Assembly: GCF_018691265.1 (NCBI RefSeq)
Contig: NW_024881282.1
Span: 27,802,899 to 27,866,898, forward strand
Direction: 5' to 3'
Length of the DNA: 64,000 nucleotides
Origin: Tyto alba
Lineage: Eukaryota; Chordata; Aves; Strigiformes; Tytonidae
Shown here piece by piece: positions 12,235 to 24,700 of the stretch. The translations under genes were made by a program, and so were the position numbers. Each line of letters starts with the position of its first letter. Position 1 is the stretch's first letter. The notes beneath the pieces are model-generated. The model was not told where the DNA came from and did no database searches. It saw nothing but the letters and a program-made list of their open reading frames with translations.

Positions 12235-13314
12235 TGTCCTGGGTTGAGTGAGTGGTGGGTTTTTTTGGTGGCAGGGGAGGGGGCTATAGGGGCGGCCCCC
12301 TGTGAGAAGCTTCTCGAAGCTCCCCCAGCTCCAAGTCAGCTCCACTTCTGTTTGGGAAATTGAGCCAATCAGCTGCGCCTCTGCAATAACGTATTTAAGA
12401 AGGGACGTGGTGACAAGCAGTCGGACTTGTGAGGAGGAGTTGCTGCAGCTGCCTGAACACCAAGGTCAGTGGAGGAACGGAGGAAGAAAGGAGGGGGGAG
12501 GTGTGCCGGAGCAGAGACCCCCCTGTATCCTGTGGTGAGACAGCAGGACGGCCCCCCCCCCCGTCCCGCCACCCATGAAGATCTACGGTGGAGCAGACAT
12601 TGATTTATGGCCTGTGGCTTCTGCTTGGAATAATCAAGGTTCTGTGCCCAAAGAAGGCCGGGGTCCTGTAGGAAAAGGTAGACCCACTGCTGTAATTCAG
12701 CACTGGGAGGATCGCAGCATGCAGGGGAGTCCCACGCCAGAGCAGCTCGGGAAGGGCTGCAGCCGTGGGAGAGAATCCAGTCGGAGGAAGTTAGTGACCC
12801 ATGATGGAGCAGTGTGGGGAACGCTGCGGCCCATGGGAGGAACTCATATTGGAGAAAATTTGTGGAGGACTGTCTCATGTGAGAGGGGGACCATGATGGA
12901 GCAGGAGGAACAAGTTTCAGACACTCCCCTCACCGAAGGTAAGGGAAGTGGCAGCGCTGACTGCACCCCCCATTCCCTGCCCCTGTGCCACTGGGGGAGG
13001 AGGGAGAGATATCAGGAGCAGAACTGAGCCCGGGAAGAAGGGAGGGGTGGGGGGAAGGTGTTCTCAAGATATGGAAATGTTTCTCACTGTCCTACTCTGT
13101 TATGTGTTGTTAGTGTCTGTAATAAATGTATGTTCTTTTTTTCTTCCCCTAACGAGTCTGCCTTTTGCTCGTGATCATAAAGGGGAATTTTCCCCCATCC
13201 CAGTCCTATCTCGAACCCCAAACCTGGCTCTCTGTCCCTTCTCATTGCCGGAGGGGAAGGGAGAGAGAGCTGCTGTGTGGTGGTTGGCTGCCAACCAGGC
13301 CTTAAACCACGACA
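12235..13314 (+). mobile_element. Long solo ERV LTR (1,080 bp) with 5-bp TSD
   Basis: Starts TGTCCTGGG at 12235 and ends ACGACA at 13314, flanked by the perfect duplication TTGGG at 12230-12234 and 13315-13319. On the plus strand it carries CCAAT at 12366-12370, the TATA-like GTATTTAAGA at 12391-12400 and AATAAA at 13121-13126, followed by a U5 of about 190 bp. The distance from TATA to poly(A) signal is unusually long (about 720 bp), giving a long R region. A 5-bp TSD fits ERVL or some ERV1 groups. TGTCCTGG-type starts and ACCACGACA-type ends are familiar from bird LTRs. ORFs of 150-169 codons inside it run on both strands and reflect its GC-rich composition. Confidence 0.93.
12391..12400 (+). 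promoter_or_regulatory. LTR TATA-like box
   Basis: GTATTTAAGA with an upstream CCAAT at 12366-12370 inside the solo LTR. This is the standard U3 promoter layout; activity is unknown. Confidence 0.6.
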
Positions 13315-13319
13315 TTGGG

Positions 13320-16300
13320 AAAAAAGGCTATCTGGATAATCAACATCAAATGGGGAGTCTAAATCTCTTCTATTGCCTGAATATTTCTTTCATCTGTGGG
13401 CCATAATATAAATTGTTGAATCATAACATAAACTCAGCTCCTCTACAAAATATTTATCAATAAAAGTTCTTGAGCACTCATAAAATTGTAAATCCTTACA
13501 CTATATCAAAATCCCCAGTCAGACTAGATAATACAACCTTTATGAAATAAACTAACATGAAAAAAAAAAATTACAAATATGCATTTAGTATGGAGAAGTA
13601 CTGTGAATCCTAACTGCTAAACTGCTAGATCATCTAAACTCTTTTTACATGAACAGAAATGCAAATTATTCTACGGAAAATATATGCCAACATTATCTGA
13701 AAAGTCTTTCGGTTCTTAACCAGTTGCTTGTTTGCAAACACTTTTTGTCTCTCTTCACTGTTTTCCCTCAGCATGACACTAACAGCCATTCAAGAAAATA
13801 TCCATATTTAACACCTGACTAAAATGCTGATCTAGCCCTTCCTAACATACCTGTGAAGTGATTGCTTACTAAGTAAGCTGGAGGTCTGGTGAGAACACTT
13901 TGGTATAGTTTCCCAGCAATGAGTTGCAAATAGTCCAAAATACAACCTAGCAACACAACTTCCTCATAACCTGGTGACATGTCCTAGAAATTATGGCCCA
14001 GTTTCCCACTATTTTCCTCAGTATAGTAATCTTGAGCACAGAGGATTATGTTTCAGAGGTAAACTCAGTGTCCATCTTATATTTGCAAATAATGATGTAC
14101 ACCAATAAAATTGCTCAGTGATATTTATATGGGCCTGAAATATCTGGTGGTGCTGACTATCATTACATATGGTGGCGCTCGTGCTAAAGGCATGAGGCAT
14201 CCAATTACACTATTTAATGTTAGGGAGCCTGTTTCCATATATAGGTATTAGAGAAAGATGCTTCCAGAAGCACCTGAGAACACCTAAATTTAGATGCACA
14301 AAACTAAATGCTGTGATTATTCACCTGAATCCTATAGGGTCAAACATGGAAGACTACCTGTTTATTTTTGACATCTCTTTTGCTGAAGAGGACCCCGTTT
14401 TATAAACATGACCAGCAGAGGGAAGTATTTCTCTGTGTTTTGAACTTGTTGCCTCTGACCGAGTAGGGATAGGTACTGCACCACTGAAGTGAAATTATTT
14501 TAAGAAAACAATCTGAAAGAGCTTTGGTAGTGTTTGCCTGTGCTCTGCAATGGGGAATTCTGGAGACAAGACATTGTTTATATTATTTTAGGTTCACATG
14601 TGCTATCTTTAAAATGTCACAAAACAGCACAGTGAAAATACTTTCTAGAGAGGGAAAAAATAAAGGTTATAAAGTCAAATAATAAAACTGATGACTACAT
14701 TGTGCTTTGAGCAGCTCATCAAAATAGCTGCCTGAAGTGATGAGGGGAAAAAAAAAAAAAAAAGGCAAACCAAAAAAACAAAACCAAACAAAATGTATCT
14801 GGCTTGTGTGACAGTGCATTTCTTTGGACAGGAGAGATGCTGGAAGAAAGTGACAGAGAAGGCAAAGCTGTTCCTCAGGCTGAGGTGATACATTCATCTG
14901 GTTGTGTCTTCTTAGCCTTGCCCATGGCATTTGCCTTCCTCAGGCAAGCTGGTCATAAGCCTCACATCCTGACTGCAGAGTTCAGTCAGAAGAAATAAAA
15001 ACTCCACTGTGTCTTGGGTTTGGAGGAGCAAGGGCTCACTTCCTTTCATCATCATCATTTCTTAGAAGCACTCCTCATAGACTGAGACCCAATTAGGTTT
15101 GGCACTGCAGGGACATAACAATGTCTGTTCTCCAAGACAGCTTTCTGTTTTGGGTATAAGATGGAGACAGATCCTTGATAGGCAGATGGGGGTGTACAGA
15201 ACAGTGCTGATGACAGGAGGTGGCAGAAGCAGTATCTCAGCCTGTTTTCAATGTTCCCAGGAGGATCAGAGCAATGGTAAATTTCAGCAACTGAGATAAA
15301 CAAGGGCATTGAAGTAGTATTGCAGATATAAGGAGCTCCTCATACTGTAAGTTTGTCATGACAGCATTTGTAGACCCTTACGAAAGATGAATGTTTATTT
15401 TAATTGGAGCTTTTATTTAACTCTCCTCCTAGCTCACTGTTCTTACACCTCTGGACAAAAGGGGAAGTAGCTGGAATTCGGCCAGAGTATTATTTCTAAC
15501 TTCACAAATGTTTTTCCAAGATTCCTAGTTGCTAATTTGAAATAACAGTAGGCTACCAAAAAACCTAATAACTGCAACCCTTTCTTTAGTTTTAATAGTG
15601 ACTCTGAAGGGAGGCTACTGCTTACTGAACCTAGGTTTTGTTCCTGATGCTATCAAGACCCAGCTATGCTTACTCTGGCTTAGTTCTAGCTTTGTATATG
15701 GTTTAAAGCTAGAAAACATTTGAATGGCTGGAGTTTACAGAGTAATACTCCTTGTATCCATGAATACAGCAATAGCCTATGATTGGAAGTCAGCTGCCCA
15801 AAAGCAGGCACTAATCACTGAGAGGGAATGGTGGAGAATTACAGATTCTTCCTACACCTTGTCTGATCATAAATTAATGCTTTCTCTGTTCTTGAAAACA
15901 TAACAAGGGGCCACATTTGCTACCCATAGCCAATCTTTTCTTTAGGACCAAAATGTTTATTTCCAGTAAAGGTTCCTATGCATTACATGAGCCTGCACTG
16001 GTGACCTTTCCTTATCACCATGTAATTGCAACATTATCTTTCTCTGTGAGTCACATACTTCCTTGCATCAAAGAGATGGGGCCTTTTTTTGCACTTAGAG
16101 AGGAGTAATATTTTAAAGTACCATGGATACATGAACAATTGATTAACAGCTCTTAGGATACGGTCAAGTTATGAACTATGTTTTTGGAGCCTCCCTTAGT
16201 TCTTCAAAAGGGACCAGCAGCAAAATGGGGCTTAAATTGTCACTCATCAAATAGAAAATGACACTTTTTCAAGACTCTGTCATTTGATCACTAATCCTTG

Positions 16301-16681
16301 TATCTGTTAAGTACTTCTTTGGCCAAATGTCAGGTTTAGCAAACACTGTGTAATTTAATTTTTCCAAGTAGATTGTACAGGAATGCACACCAACTAATCA
16401 GTGCTCATTAGAATAAGGAGAAAAAAACCTTGGCAGTGTTGGATTTCAACTACATATTACTACCACTAACACTGTCTTTGTTCTGCTGATGAGAGGTATT
16501 TACACAGACTGTATCTGAAAACTGGGTTGTGATGGTTTATCACAGCCAGATCTAACTGTTCCATTTATTTTGATTAAATGTGTGCTTTTCCATCTTAAGA
16601 GTTGCTTTGCAGCAGTTTCAAATGCTTCACTACATCTCTGATTTATGGAGAGTTTTACTGGGTCACAAAGGAGGTCATGTC
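13320..16681. other. AT-rich non-coding DNA
   Basis: No gene or transposon recognised. There is an A-run at about 14747-14763. Short ORFs in both directions have no recognisable domains. Confidence 0.55.
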
Positions 16682-16685
16682 TCAG

Positions 16686-17272
16686 TGACGTGCGGAAAAC
16701 AGACTCCACAATCTGATAGACTGTAAAGTAGGTATGTTTATTCAGCGCTGGGCACACAGGGGATCACTCCTCCAAATATGTGCTACCATGTGGCACCATT
16801 GCCTTAGATTTATAGAGCAAATGATTACATATTCATAATATTTCGCAATACGCCTATACATATGCATCACCTATCCCCGCTTCGTATTAAAATTAGCATT
16901 TCCATGATCTCCTCCCAGTTGAGTCTGCGCAGTGAGTTCCTTTGGTCCTGGGCAGGGGTCGTGAAGGACTGGGTGGTGGTCGTGGGAGGAAGTATCTCCT
17001 CTTCCTCAGTGCTGAACTTTTCACCCCGAATTCCTGCGCAGTCTCTGTCACCCCCTGGACCCGCAGAGCAGGTTTGTGCCGGTTGTGGGGTAATCTTCAC
17101 TTACTCAGGGGTGGAGGAGGCTTTTTACTTAAACAGGAGATAGTGGTTGAGCAACACAAACACCTCGTACAAGCTAGGCAAACCCTTACCTCGACTATTT
17201 CTCTCGTCATCCCCTTCTTGCTATTCCCATATTAACCCTTACATCCCCTGTTCCTATCTAGGCCCTGTATCA
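16686..17272 (-). mobile_element. Solo ERV LTR with 4-bp TSD (same family as 45629-46250)
   Basis: TGACGTGCGG starts the left end and CTGTATCA the right end (587 bp). The 4-bp duplication TCAG lies at 16682-16685 and 17273-17276. Orientation is minus: AATAAA complement at 16737-16742, TATA-like complement TTTATAG at 16809-16815. The copy at 45629-46250 is nearly the same but 35 bp longer, mainly because this copy lacks three short blocks near 17060-17170. A 4-bp TSD is typical of gammaretrovirus-like (ERV1) integration. Confidence 0.92.
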
Positions 17273-17276
17273 TCAG

Positions 17277-20200
17277 GGAAAAGGACCATCAGAGACTACG
17301 AGATCCAAAGACAGGAGATTAACAGGTAAGAGCTACTAAAGTGGTTCTATCCATGTTTCAGAGAGAAGTTAGCGTATCTATCTACCTTGGAGTAACTAAT
17401 CTATTCTGTTTTGATTTAAACAAAGCCTTTTCACAAAGCTATACCTAAAGTGGCACAACCAAACCAGACCAACAGAGGCACAGGCACTGCACCTAAGGGA
17501 ACTACAGCAAAATTAGTGTGTGTATGTACACAAAGAGCAGTGCATTAAACAGCTATCATTCAGAACACTACAGAAAAAAAATACAGATTATTTAAATAGT
17601 TAGGGATAATTGACAGCAAAGGTATTCTGAGCCACTGGCACTTGTTTGCCTGTGTACAGTCATAGTCCAAAATTTTACTGCCAGTGCAAATAGGAGCATT
17701 ACAAAGAATGATCTCTCCCTGCTGTGTGCCTGCACAGCATTACCTTTGTCACAGATAATGATTTTAATCATCAAACCAGAGACTCAGAACAGCCTGTGGT
17801 GTACCTCCCCTTAAGCAATCACCTTCCTAGGAAGAAAAATCCATCACCTCTGGGTGGTTTGACTGTTTTTTCCCCACCAAATTCAGCCAGATAGATAAAT
17901 TAATATAGCACAGATTTATCCAATACAAAAATTATTTTGTAATTAAAAAATTGTGTTTTAAAACTTGCTTAAAGCTCTAGTGACTGATGTAAATCTTCCA
18001 TTCATGTTTGAGACAATACACAATACATTCTCTATTTTCTACAAGGAATATTTTCAGTAAAGCAAAATACAGAGTGTGGACAATAGCTTTTGTTCTTTTA
18101 GTCCATGCCAAGCATGAAACCATAATTCATATCCCAGCTGGTTGGTGCAGAGGTAAAATGTCAGAAATTTTCTTCATGGGAAGCCCTGTGACAGAGTGCA
18201 GCTGGTGTGTGAGATCACCAGGAAGCCTAACTTCACACAAGTGACCTTATCAGAACAGAAAGGAGAGAAACAACTTTCATCTAAAGCAAATGTCATACTA
18301 GGAAATTGGTTATCAATTCTGAAGACATTGTATCAAACACAATATTCTCTTGTATTCTTCTTTAAAAATTTTCCTGCTGTGAGGATTACTGGGCAATTGC
18401 TAGACTCTATCATTAAAAGTATGCCCCCAAAATTGTTCCCCTCTATTCTAAGTGTTATTTCCAATCCTGAGATTCATATCTTATCATTCATTGCCCTAGT
18501 GTGGAGAAGCACGTTGACCCAAAGTTGCATTTCAGTTTTGAATTAGAAGTAGTGAAGCTGCTTTTCTGGAGGAGAACTGGGGCATTCATGTTCAGGAAGA
18601 AAGAGGAGGCTGAGCTGGTCTGCAGCCCTGGATACTGTGTTATCTGGGAGTCAGATTTCCACAGCAAAGGAAAAGACCAGTCTAATCAGGTTCTGGAAGC
18701 AAGCATGGTGTCACATCCCCTACTGCAATAATTAGCAACTGCTACAAGGTGGGATAACTTGGTGTTTTCTGCATTTTACACATTCTGGACAGAAACAGTT
18801 TAACAGGAGAGTGCAGGAAGCCACATTTCAGAGCTCTTCGAGGGTCTGGGAATCAGTTCACGTATGTGAGCCTTGAAATCTGCTCTTTCACATTATATAA
18901 TAAGGAGAAAAACTTCTCTCATATCAGACTTCCATTCAGTAATCCAGAAGTTTTCTACGATGTGTATCTGTGCTATCAATAACTGTTCATCTCTGAAACA
19001 AAAGGCAATCTTTGTGCTTTGCCTTTGTTATAAGCTCTCTCCTTGTAACTTTTTTTCATCCACACTTGGATCAGAAGGAGACAAGGGGCTTTGCAGACCT
19101 GGATTTAGTTCTGCCTTTGCAAACAGTGTACTGGAGATGAGGTCATAGAGTTTGGCTAGGCCACTGGAAGCAGATATGGTATTTTTCTATCTCAGTCATG
19201 CTGGGATACTTGTGTAAGTCATAGGCATTGACAGCCAGCAGTGTGGAGGAAGTTCATCCTAAATTACAGTTTATGCCATTTCTCTGACACATAGAATTCC
19301 TCTCTCTGGCTTTATATACATGCATATTCATTGCTACCTGAGTCTTCAGTGTTTTTATAAGCCCAGATCTTAAGAGTAAAGCCCTGGTAAATTTGAAAAT
19401 GTCAGACTACATTAGTTCCTTTGTATGCTGTTGCTTTAAGAAGCTGCCCTGCCCTAGACCACACATCCTTGTTGACTCCTTTGTGTTGACATTAATGATG
19501 GTGCTGCCATGTGGTGAGCTGGAGCAGATCACTGATCTGGTTAGAAAGGACCCAGAGAGGAAAGTGAGCTGATTCACTGGATCTGCAGCCAGGCAGTGCT
19601 AGAGCTGTGGTGAAGAAGTGCAGAAACACAAAACAGAAGAGGGAAAGATGACTGTTTCAGTTGCCTTATAGTCTTTGACTGGTTTACACTGGTCATGAAC
19701 CTGCATCCTGAGTCTCAACATGTGTGTCTGTATCCCAGCTCTGAACTGAATTATTTCTTTATCTGAAAACTCCTGCTAAATGATAGGACAAGACAAGACA
19801 CTTACGATGAGTAAAAGGAAGGTCTGATTATTAATCACCATTATAGACCTATTTACAAAGAAGATATTGTAAAACTTTGGTAATTTCTTTACACCCATAT
19901 GAGGGAAAACCTTGCCAATGATGTCTTAATGTCAGTTGCAGCAATAAGATTTCATTGTAAAATGAACAAAACTGTAAAAGAAAGGCTTTACAGAACTTTG
20001 TGTGTCATTTAGAGTAAATTAATGTCTTGACAAGGCGCCAAGCTTGTATTTTTTTTTTCAGCCTACATTTATTTCAAGATATACATTGTGTTACATTAGA
20101 TGTGTAACTTTGTTGTCATTACTCATATATCACATTCACAACAGTGTCCATCATTTGTTGTATTAGAGGTATTGTCAAAATGAGTTACTCTTTGGTTACT

Positions 20201-21562
20201 GATGTTTCCAGTGGAATTATTCAGTTACCACATTAAATTGGAAAAAAGGTTCACAATTTGACAGAAAATAGATGAGAGCCTTTATTAGTGCTGTAGCTGT
20301 TGAGCACTGCCATAACCCTTCACTGTTACCCTTTCTATTTTTGGGCAAAGACTGTTAGGAGAGAAGAACAATAGTTGCAAGCTTTTCCAATTATGTAGAA
20401 TCCATTTTTCATATGTTTAAATTCTTTTTTTTTTTTTTTTTCCTGTCAAAGCATATACCACTTTTAAAAAGTTATTGCTTCCTTCAAGAAGAATGTAACT
20501 TTTAAGACATCACCATGCATTCCTCAGATTTATTGGATGCAGAGAAATAAGGAATGGAGTGTTTCATTTGTGAGCAAGGGATTTGTAGACTGAAATAGGC
20601 CTTGGCATGACTTGTTTTTACTCTTCTAATGCCATATTCAAGTAAAATATAAAACCTGTTTGATCTCTGGTTAAACCCAGTTATGAAAGGTTTGTTCCTC
20701 CATAATCAAGACTTGTTTCATTTGTCCTTACATTCCACTTGACATCTGATGTTTTGGAAATGTGGGACCACATTTGGGATCTGAGACTGGGTTTAGGGTT
20801 TTAATGTGAGTTGTTTCATCTGAGTTGTATATCTAATAGTTGTTTTTGAGATGCTGCCCCACCCTCTGCTACTAATCTGCACTCTTAGGGTGTTATTGCC
20901 TCACCACTCTATCAGTATCAGCAGTATTTTTTCATGGGTTTTAAGGCACTTTCTCATCCATTTGCAAAGTAATAAAGTCTAGAGATGCATCAAATCAGAT
21001 TGTAATCCTTGGTTTATAGTAAAATAGCTACCAAACCTTTCTAAATACCAGATGCAGAGATGTTTAGGTCTGGTAGACTGATGACCCTGCACCAGGCATA
21101 TCTGGACTCCCTGTACTATGTCCCCAATTCTCCTCCTGGACTGCCTGATTTCTCCCATGGCACGGGAAAGCTCTGCAGGGAACTGCTATACTGAACCATA
21201 TAACTTCACCTGCAGATTGTGCCATCTCTACCATTGAACAGGGAAGTAATGCAATTTCTAAAATTACATGCATCTGTTATTAAAGTGTTTTGGTGTCCGA
21301 ATCCATTTTTTTTGCACATGTTCATTTGTTCTTGGACCACAACAATTACATCATTATGGAATGAATGATCAACAGGAGATATTTCTGATAAGAGAAAAAA
21401 CATAATCCTTTTTATAGTCATTTCACATGCAGCAGCAAAATCAAAGTATTAAAGGAAAAAGCAATAAATTAAGAAAACATTGCCTCAACAGCTAGAATAC
21501 CTACTAGTTGCTGGAAGATCAACGAATAGCAAATCTCATTGGAAGCAAGACCAACTTAAATG
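17277..21562. other. AT-rich non-coding DNA
   Basis: No exon, RNA gene or repeat recognised. There is a T-run at about 20427-20442. ORFs of 60-116 codons (for example 18196-18546) show no domain and no coding-like composition. Confidence 0.5.
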
Positions 21563-21890
21563 TCAGGTCAGATTGCTCAGGGCCAATTCACTTGAGTCCA
21601 GAATAGCTCTAGGGATGGAAATTCATTATCCTTTTTGAGCAACTCCCAATGCTTTATTACCCTCACTATGAAGAGTTTTATTCTGTTATGAGCTGCCAGA
21701 ATTTCTCTTGCTTCAACCTGTGACTGCTGCCTCTTGTTCTTTTGCTGCATACCACTGTGAAAAGTCTATTTCCTCTATAACCAGACATTAGAGCCCTGAA
21801 GAATGAAATTAGCTCTCTCCTTAAATTTCCTACCCCTTATCTCCTCTCCTCCAGCATAAACAAACTTCAATCTCTACGTTTTCTGTTCTG
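21563..21890 (-). mobile_element. Degenerate CR1 LINE 3'-region fragment
   Basis: Read left to right, this follows the reverse complement of the CR1 3' region: a CAGGTCAGATTGCTCAGGGCC-like block, then GGGATGGAAATTC, a GTGAAAAGT-type block, CTTGCTTCAACCTGTGACTG and a CTCCTCTCCTCCAG-type block. It is old and diverged, with no coding part left. Confidence 0.75.
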
Positions 21891-21974
21891 TATATATTCA
21901 GTTCATCTGCTAGCTGAACCTATACATATACAGTAACAAATACATGAGAAATTGAATCAGATTCCACAGGAGTC

Positions 21975-22037
21975 AGAAGGAAGCACTGGGGGCATCTAGT
22001 TAAGGACACTCAAAGCAGGGTCAACTTCAAAGTTAGG
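21975..22037 (-). mobile_element. CR1 LINE terminal fragment cut by ERV-A
   Basis: About 60 bp containing GGGGGCATCTAGTTAAGGAC and CAAAGCAGGGTCAACTTC, which match the CR1 3' end read in reverse. It stops at the left edge of the ERV-A LTR. The part that should follow is not visible on the far side of the ERV-A/B composite, so flanking sequence was probably lost. Confidence 0.55.
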
Positions 22038-22517
22038 TGAGGAGATTGATGACACGGACTCTGATGTTAAGATTGAAGACCCTTTATTATTCAGAGAGCT
22101 GCGTTTTTATTTCCCTACAAAGTTGTCAATCCCCCCAACATAAGCGCTTATTGGTTAACATACATTATTCACACACCTATTCTAACATTTGATTGGCTCT
22201 CTTAACTACACATATCTTTTTTTTCCTTTGTCACAATAACCTTTTTGCTCTGGGCATTCTTCCAAAGTCCTCTGTTGTTCACTGATAATGTTCTTATTTT
22301 TCCGTTATTCCAAAACCTTGTTTTTCTGTTATTCCAAAACCTTCAAGGTCTGTTGTTACCTTATTTTTCTGTTATTCAGAAACCCTATTTTTCTGTTATT
22401 CACAAACCTTCAAGGTCTGTTGTGACCTTATTTTTCTGTTGTTCAAAGCCCTTATTTTTCTGTTATTCAAAAGTCTTCAAGAGCACATGGCCTTCAGTGA
22501 TGTAAAATGTCTCCACA
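22038..22517 (-). mobile_element. ERV-A 3' LTR
   Basis: The right boundary is firm: CTCCACA ends at 22517, next to the polypurine tract. The left boundary is uncertain (22038-22050), inferred from the CR1 junction. The poly(A) signal complement is at 22083-22088. The U3 part is repeated at 27121-27456 as the truncated 5' LTR. Confidence 0.8.
22276..22490 (-). repeat. Direct repeats in ERV-A U3
   Basis: The motif TTTTTCTGTTATTC followed by AAACC recurs about six times, alternating between a short spacer and a longer one containing TTCAAGGTCTGTTG, giving a composite unit near 67 bp. The same array, in a different arrangement, is in the LTR fragment at 27260-27430. Repeats at this place in a U3 often act as enhancers; that is inference here. 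Confidence 0.8.
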
Positions 22518-22518
22518 A

Positions 22519-22531
22519 TTCCTCCTTTTTT
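22519..22531 (-). promoter_or_regulatory. ERV-A polypurine tract
   Basis: The minus strand reads an A- and G-only tract directly abutting the TG start of the 3' LTR, as expected for the plus-strand primer of reverse transcription. Confidence 0.75.
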
Positions 22532-23115
22532 GTTTTCAACAACCAAGGCATGCAGTTGTTGATATTGTCATCGAATCACCCCTTGAATGCACTGCAAAAA
22601 ACAGGGTAACATCATAACAATCAAAATCACCAATAAAACCATTCCTCCCTGGAGAATTACTTCTTGTAACCATCCTGTGATCCCCCCATCCAGATAACAA
22701 CCCTCTTAACCATTCTGGGTCCTTTTTACTCTTCAAATCTTTGGTCAAATCTTTTAATTGTCTTAATTGTTTGTGAATGGACTCCGAATGATCTGACAAG
22801 TTCATACCACATATTCCTTCAAAATCCATACATCCATGCCCTTGAGCTAACAATAAAAAATCTATGGCTGCTCTATTCTGAAGCATTGTGTGCCTTACTG
22901 AATTTATATCTACTGCTAATTCTGATATTAAAGCTGAGGTTAAATTTATTTCCTTCACCACCCAACATGACAACCTATCCATGTTACCTAAAGCTTTACC
23001 TATACCTACATTTGGAGCAAACAAAGATACTAATACTCTTACTGTTTTTCCCCAATTAACCACCTCCAAATTACAAACTTGCTGATATCCTAAATCTCTT
23101 TTTTGCTTTTTTTTC
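22532..23115 (-). pseudogene. env: ERV-A env TM subunit, alpharetrovirus-like, broken
   Basis: The transmembrane (fusion) subunit of a retroviral envelope. The heptad-rich ectodomain contains MLQNRAAIDFLLL (the conserved TM core segment) and a disulfide-loop motif in which the last cysteine of the usual CX6CC reads Gly (GICG). NLSDHS and the WLRGLL block follow. These blocks resemble TM of avian leukosis-type alpharetroviruses more than betaretrovirus TM. The hydrophobic membrane anchor (with VLLVILIVMM) is at about 22580-22680 in a different frame, so a frameshift separates it from the ectodomain. The upstream junction to SU is disrupted by a T18 homopolymer (23116-23133). Non-functional. 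Confidence 0.85.
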
Positions 23116-23866
23116 TTTTTTTTTTTTTTTTTAACTGCATCATGGATGGGACTAACATAGTTAATCTCCCTAACATACAAGGTCCTCCCATTGGTTTGGC
23201 TGGGACTCCAGGCCATGCTTTATCGCCACAAATCAAAAATATTCCTGATGGTAGCATCCTTGGTTTGTCAATTAACTTTGATTCAGCTATTTTAATTTGT
23301 CCTCCACACAACCAAGATGTGTTCTGATATATAGGATTATGTGGGTCTACAATTCGCATGTCTGAATCGTCCAGCCATGGCCTAACTCTTTCTGTCCCAA
23401 TCCTTGTACTGAGAAATTGAGTCAATAACCCCAATGATTCCACTGTGACTTTGCCTCTTCCTCTCTTACTAAATCTCACACAACTATTATTTCCTCCTGA
23501 TGCAAGGATGTTTAATTCTTCAGGGGCTGGCCCAATTCAATTTAATGCCTGAATGATCTTTTGAATGTCACTAGCATTTCGCAAGTTATTTAAGACTCTA
23601 GCGTCATTCACATACTCCCAAAAATCTTCAAAGTCCTTCATCGCCTTCCCAATAAGACATGTTCTGAATGGATCTCCAGGTGTGGCTAATGACAGACACA
23701 TTGAGTCTTGCCCTGTTAAGTTTGCAAAAGACACCCATAAGTTTTGTCTTGTTTGGATGGTCCATGGTCCTGCTGTCATTGTCACAATGATTGCTGCTCC
23801 AAAGATGATCCATCCAACGAAGGTTCCTTTTCTACCGCCAGTTTCACCCATTTTGCCAGGATCCAC
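23116..23866 (-). pseudogene. env: ERV-A env signal peptide and SU, broken
   Basis: Begins with a signal-anchor-like hydrophobic segment (GWIIFGAAIIVTM) at residues 18-30 and overlaps the end of integrase by about 85 bp, the normal retroviral arrangement. SU landmarks are ANLTGQDSMCLSLATPGDPF early and LPSGIFLICGDKAWPG late. A TGA at 23537-23539 interrupts the frame. Near the SU/TM boundary the reading becomes an almost pure Lys/Arg stretch because of the T-rich tract at 23101-23133, where a furin-type site would be expected. The run also shifts the frame. Receptor use is unknown. Confidence 0.82.
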
Positions 23867-24700
23867 ATAGGTCCACTATATGTAATGACACAAGCATAAC
23901 CTCTTCCCCATGTTACTAAGTAAAAAGTTCTTTCCCATATTCCTTCCTTGTTTTTCACTAACACCTTAATTTGTTCTTTATATGTTGACATTCCTGTTGA
24001 CATAGCTTGCATATGTTTCACAATGGGAGGAATAGTGTCTTCCCCTGCTAATCGTAAAAAGTTCATGACATATTGTACTTTCATTAATCTGTTTCCTGGT
24101 GTCTCTCCAGATTCCCTCTGTTTTTGTTTTTGCAAATAATGTTTTAATGTTTGATGTGTACGTTCTATAATTGCCTGGCCTGTCGGAGATTGTGGAATGC
24201 CAGTAATATGTTGTATTCCCCATTTGCTAAAAAATTGTTCTGTCGATTGTGAAACATATGCTGGGCTTTATCTTTTTTTATCTTTTGGGGGATGCCTAAC
24301 GTCGCAAAAGCATGTCTAAAATGATTCTGTACATGCCTAGATGTTTCACCACTCAATGTTGTCATACAGACTGCCACTGAATATGTATCAGTGGATACAT
24401 GCATATATTTTAATTTCCCAAATTATGGGGTATGTGTCATATCTGTTCTGCCACAATTGTAGTGACTGCAATCCTCTTGGATTAACTGCTACTGTTGGTC
24501 CTTTTGTTATTTGCTGACAGTCTGGGGATGCTTGTATGATTGCCTTTGCTTCTGAAATTGGTAAATTAAATTGTCTTTTTAAAACTTTCACTGACTGATG
24601 GAAAAATTCATGTGATATGTAAGCTTGTTGCCATGTATCAGGTACAGATAGCATAAAGGCTGGTTGTGTAAGTTTGTCTGCCCTTGCATTTCCTTCAGCA
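23782..24700 (-). pseudogene. pol: ERV-A integrase, broken
   Basis: Retroviral integrase in three frame-shifted pieces. The N-terminal zinc-binding region (about 24540-24620) has H-X3-H (HEFFH), but the CX2C pair reads SPDC, with one Cys lost. The catalytic core (24165-24404) keeps VSTDTYS with the first Asp; the second Asp region is altered (KKDKAQ). The C-terminal part (23782-24135) holds the glutamate-helix remnant and VTWGRGYACV, a block typical of beta-like (ERVK) integrases. env starts within its last 85 bp in another frame. Confidence 0.85.

Noticed and set aside
12302..13406. ORFs of 150-169 codons on both strands
   Set aside because: They lie inside or run off a solo LTR with clear TSDs and reflect its GC-rich composition; no protein domain is visible.
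16500..16757. ORF sharing its N-terminus with one at 45347-45700
   Set aside because: The shared part is the end of the same LTR family read outwards; the rest is unrelated flanking DNA or ERV-C gag.
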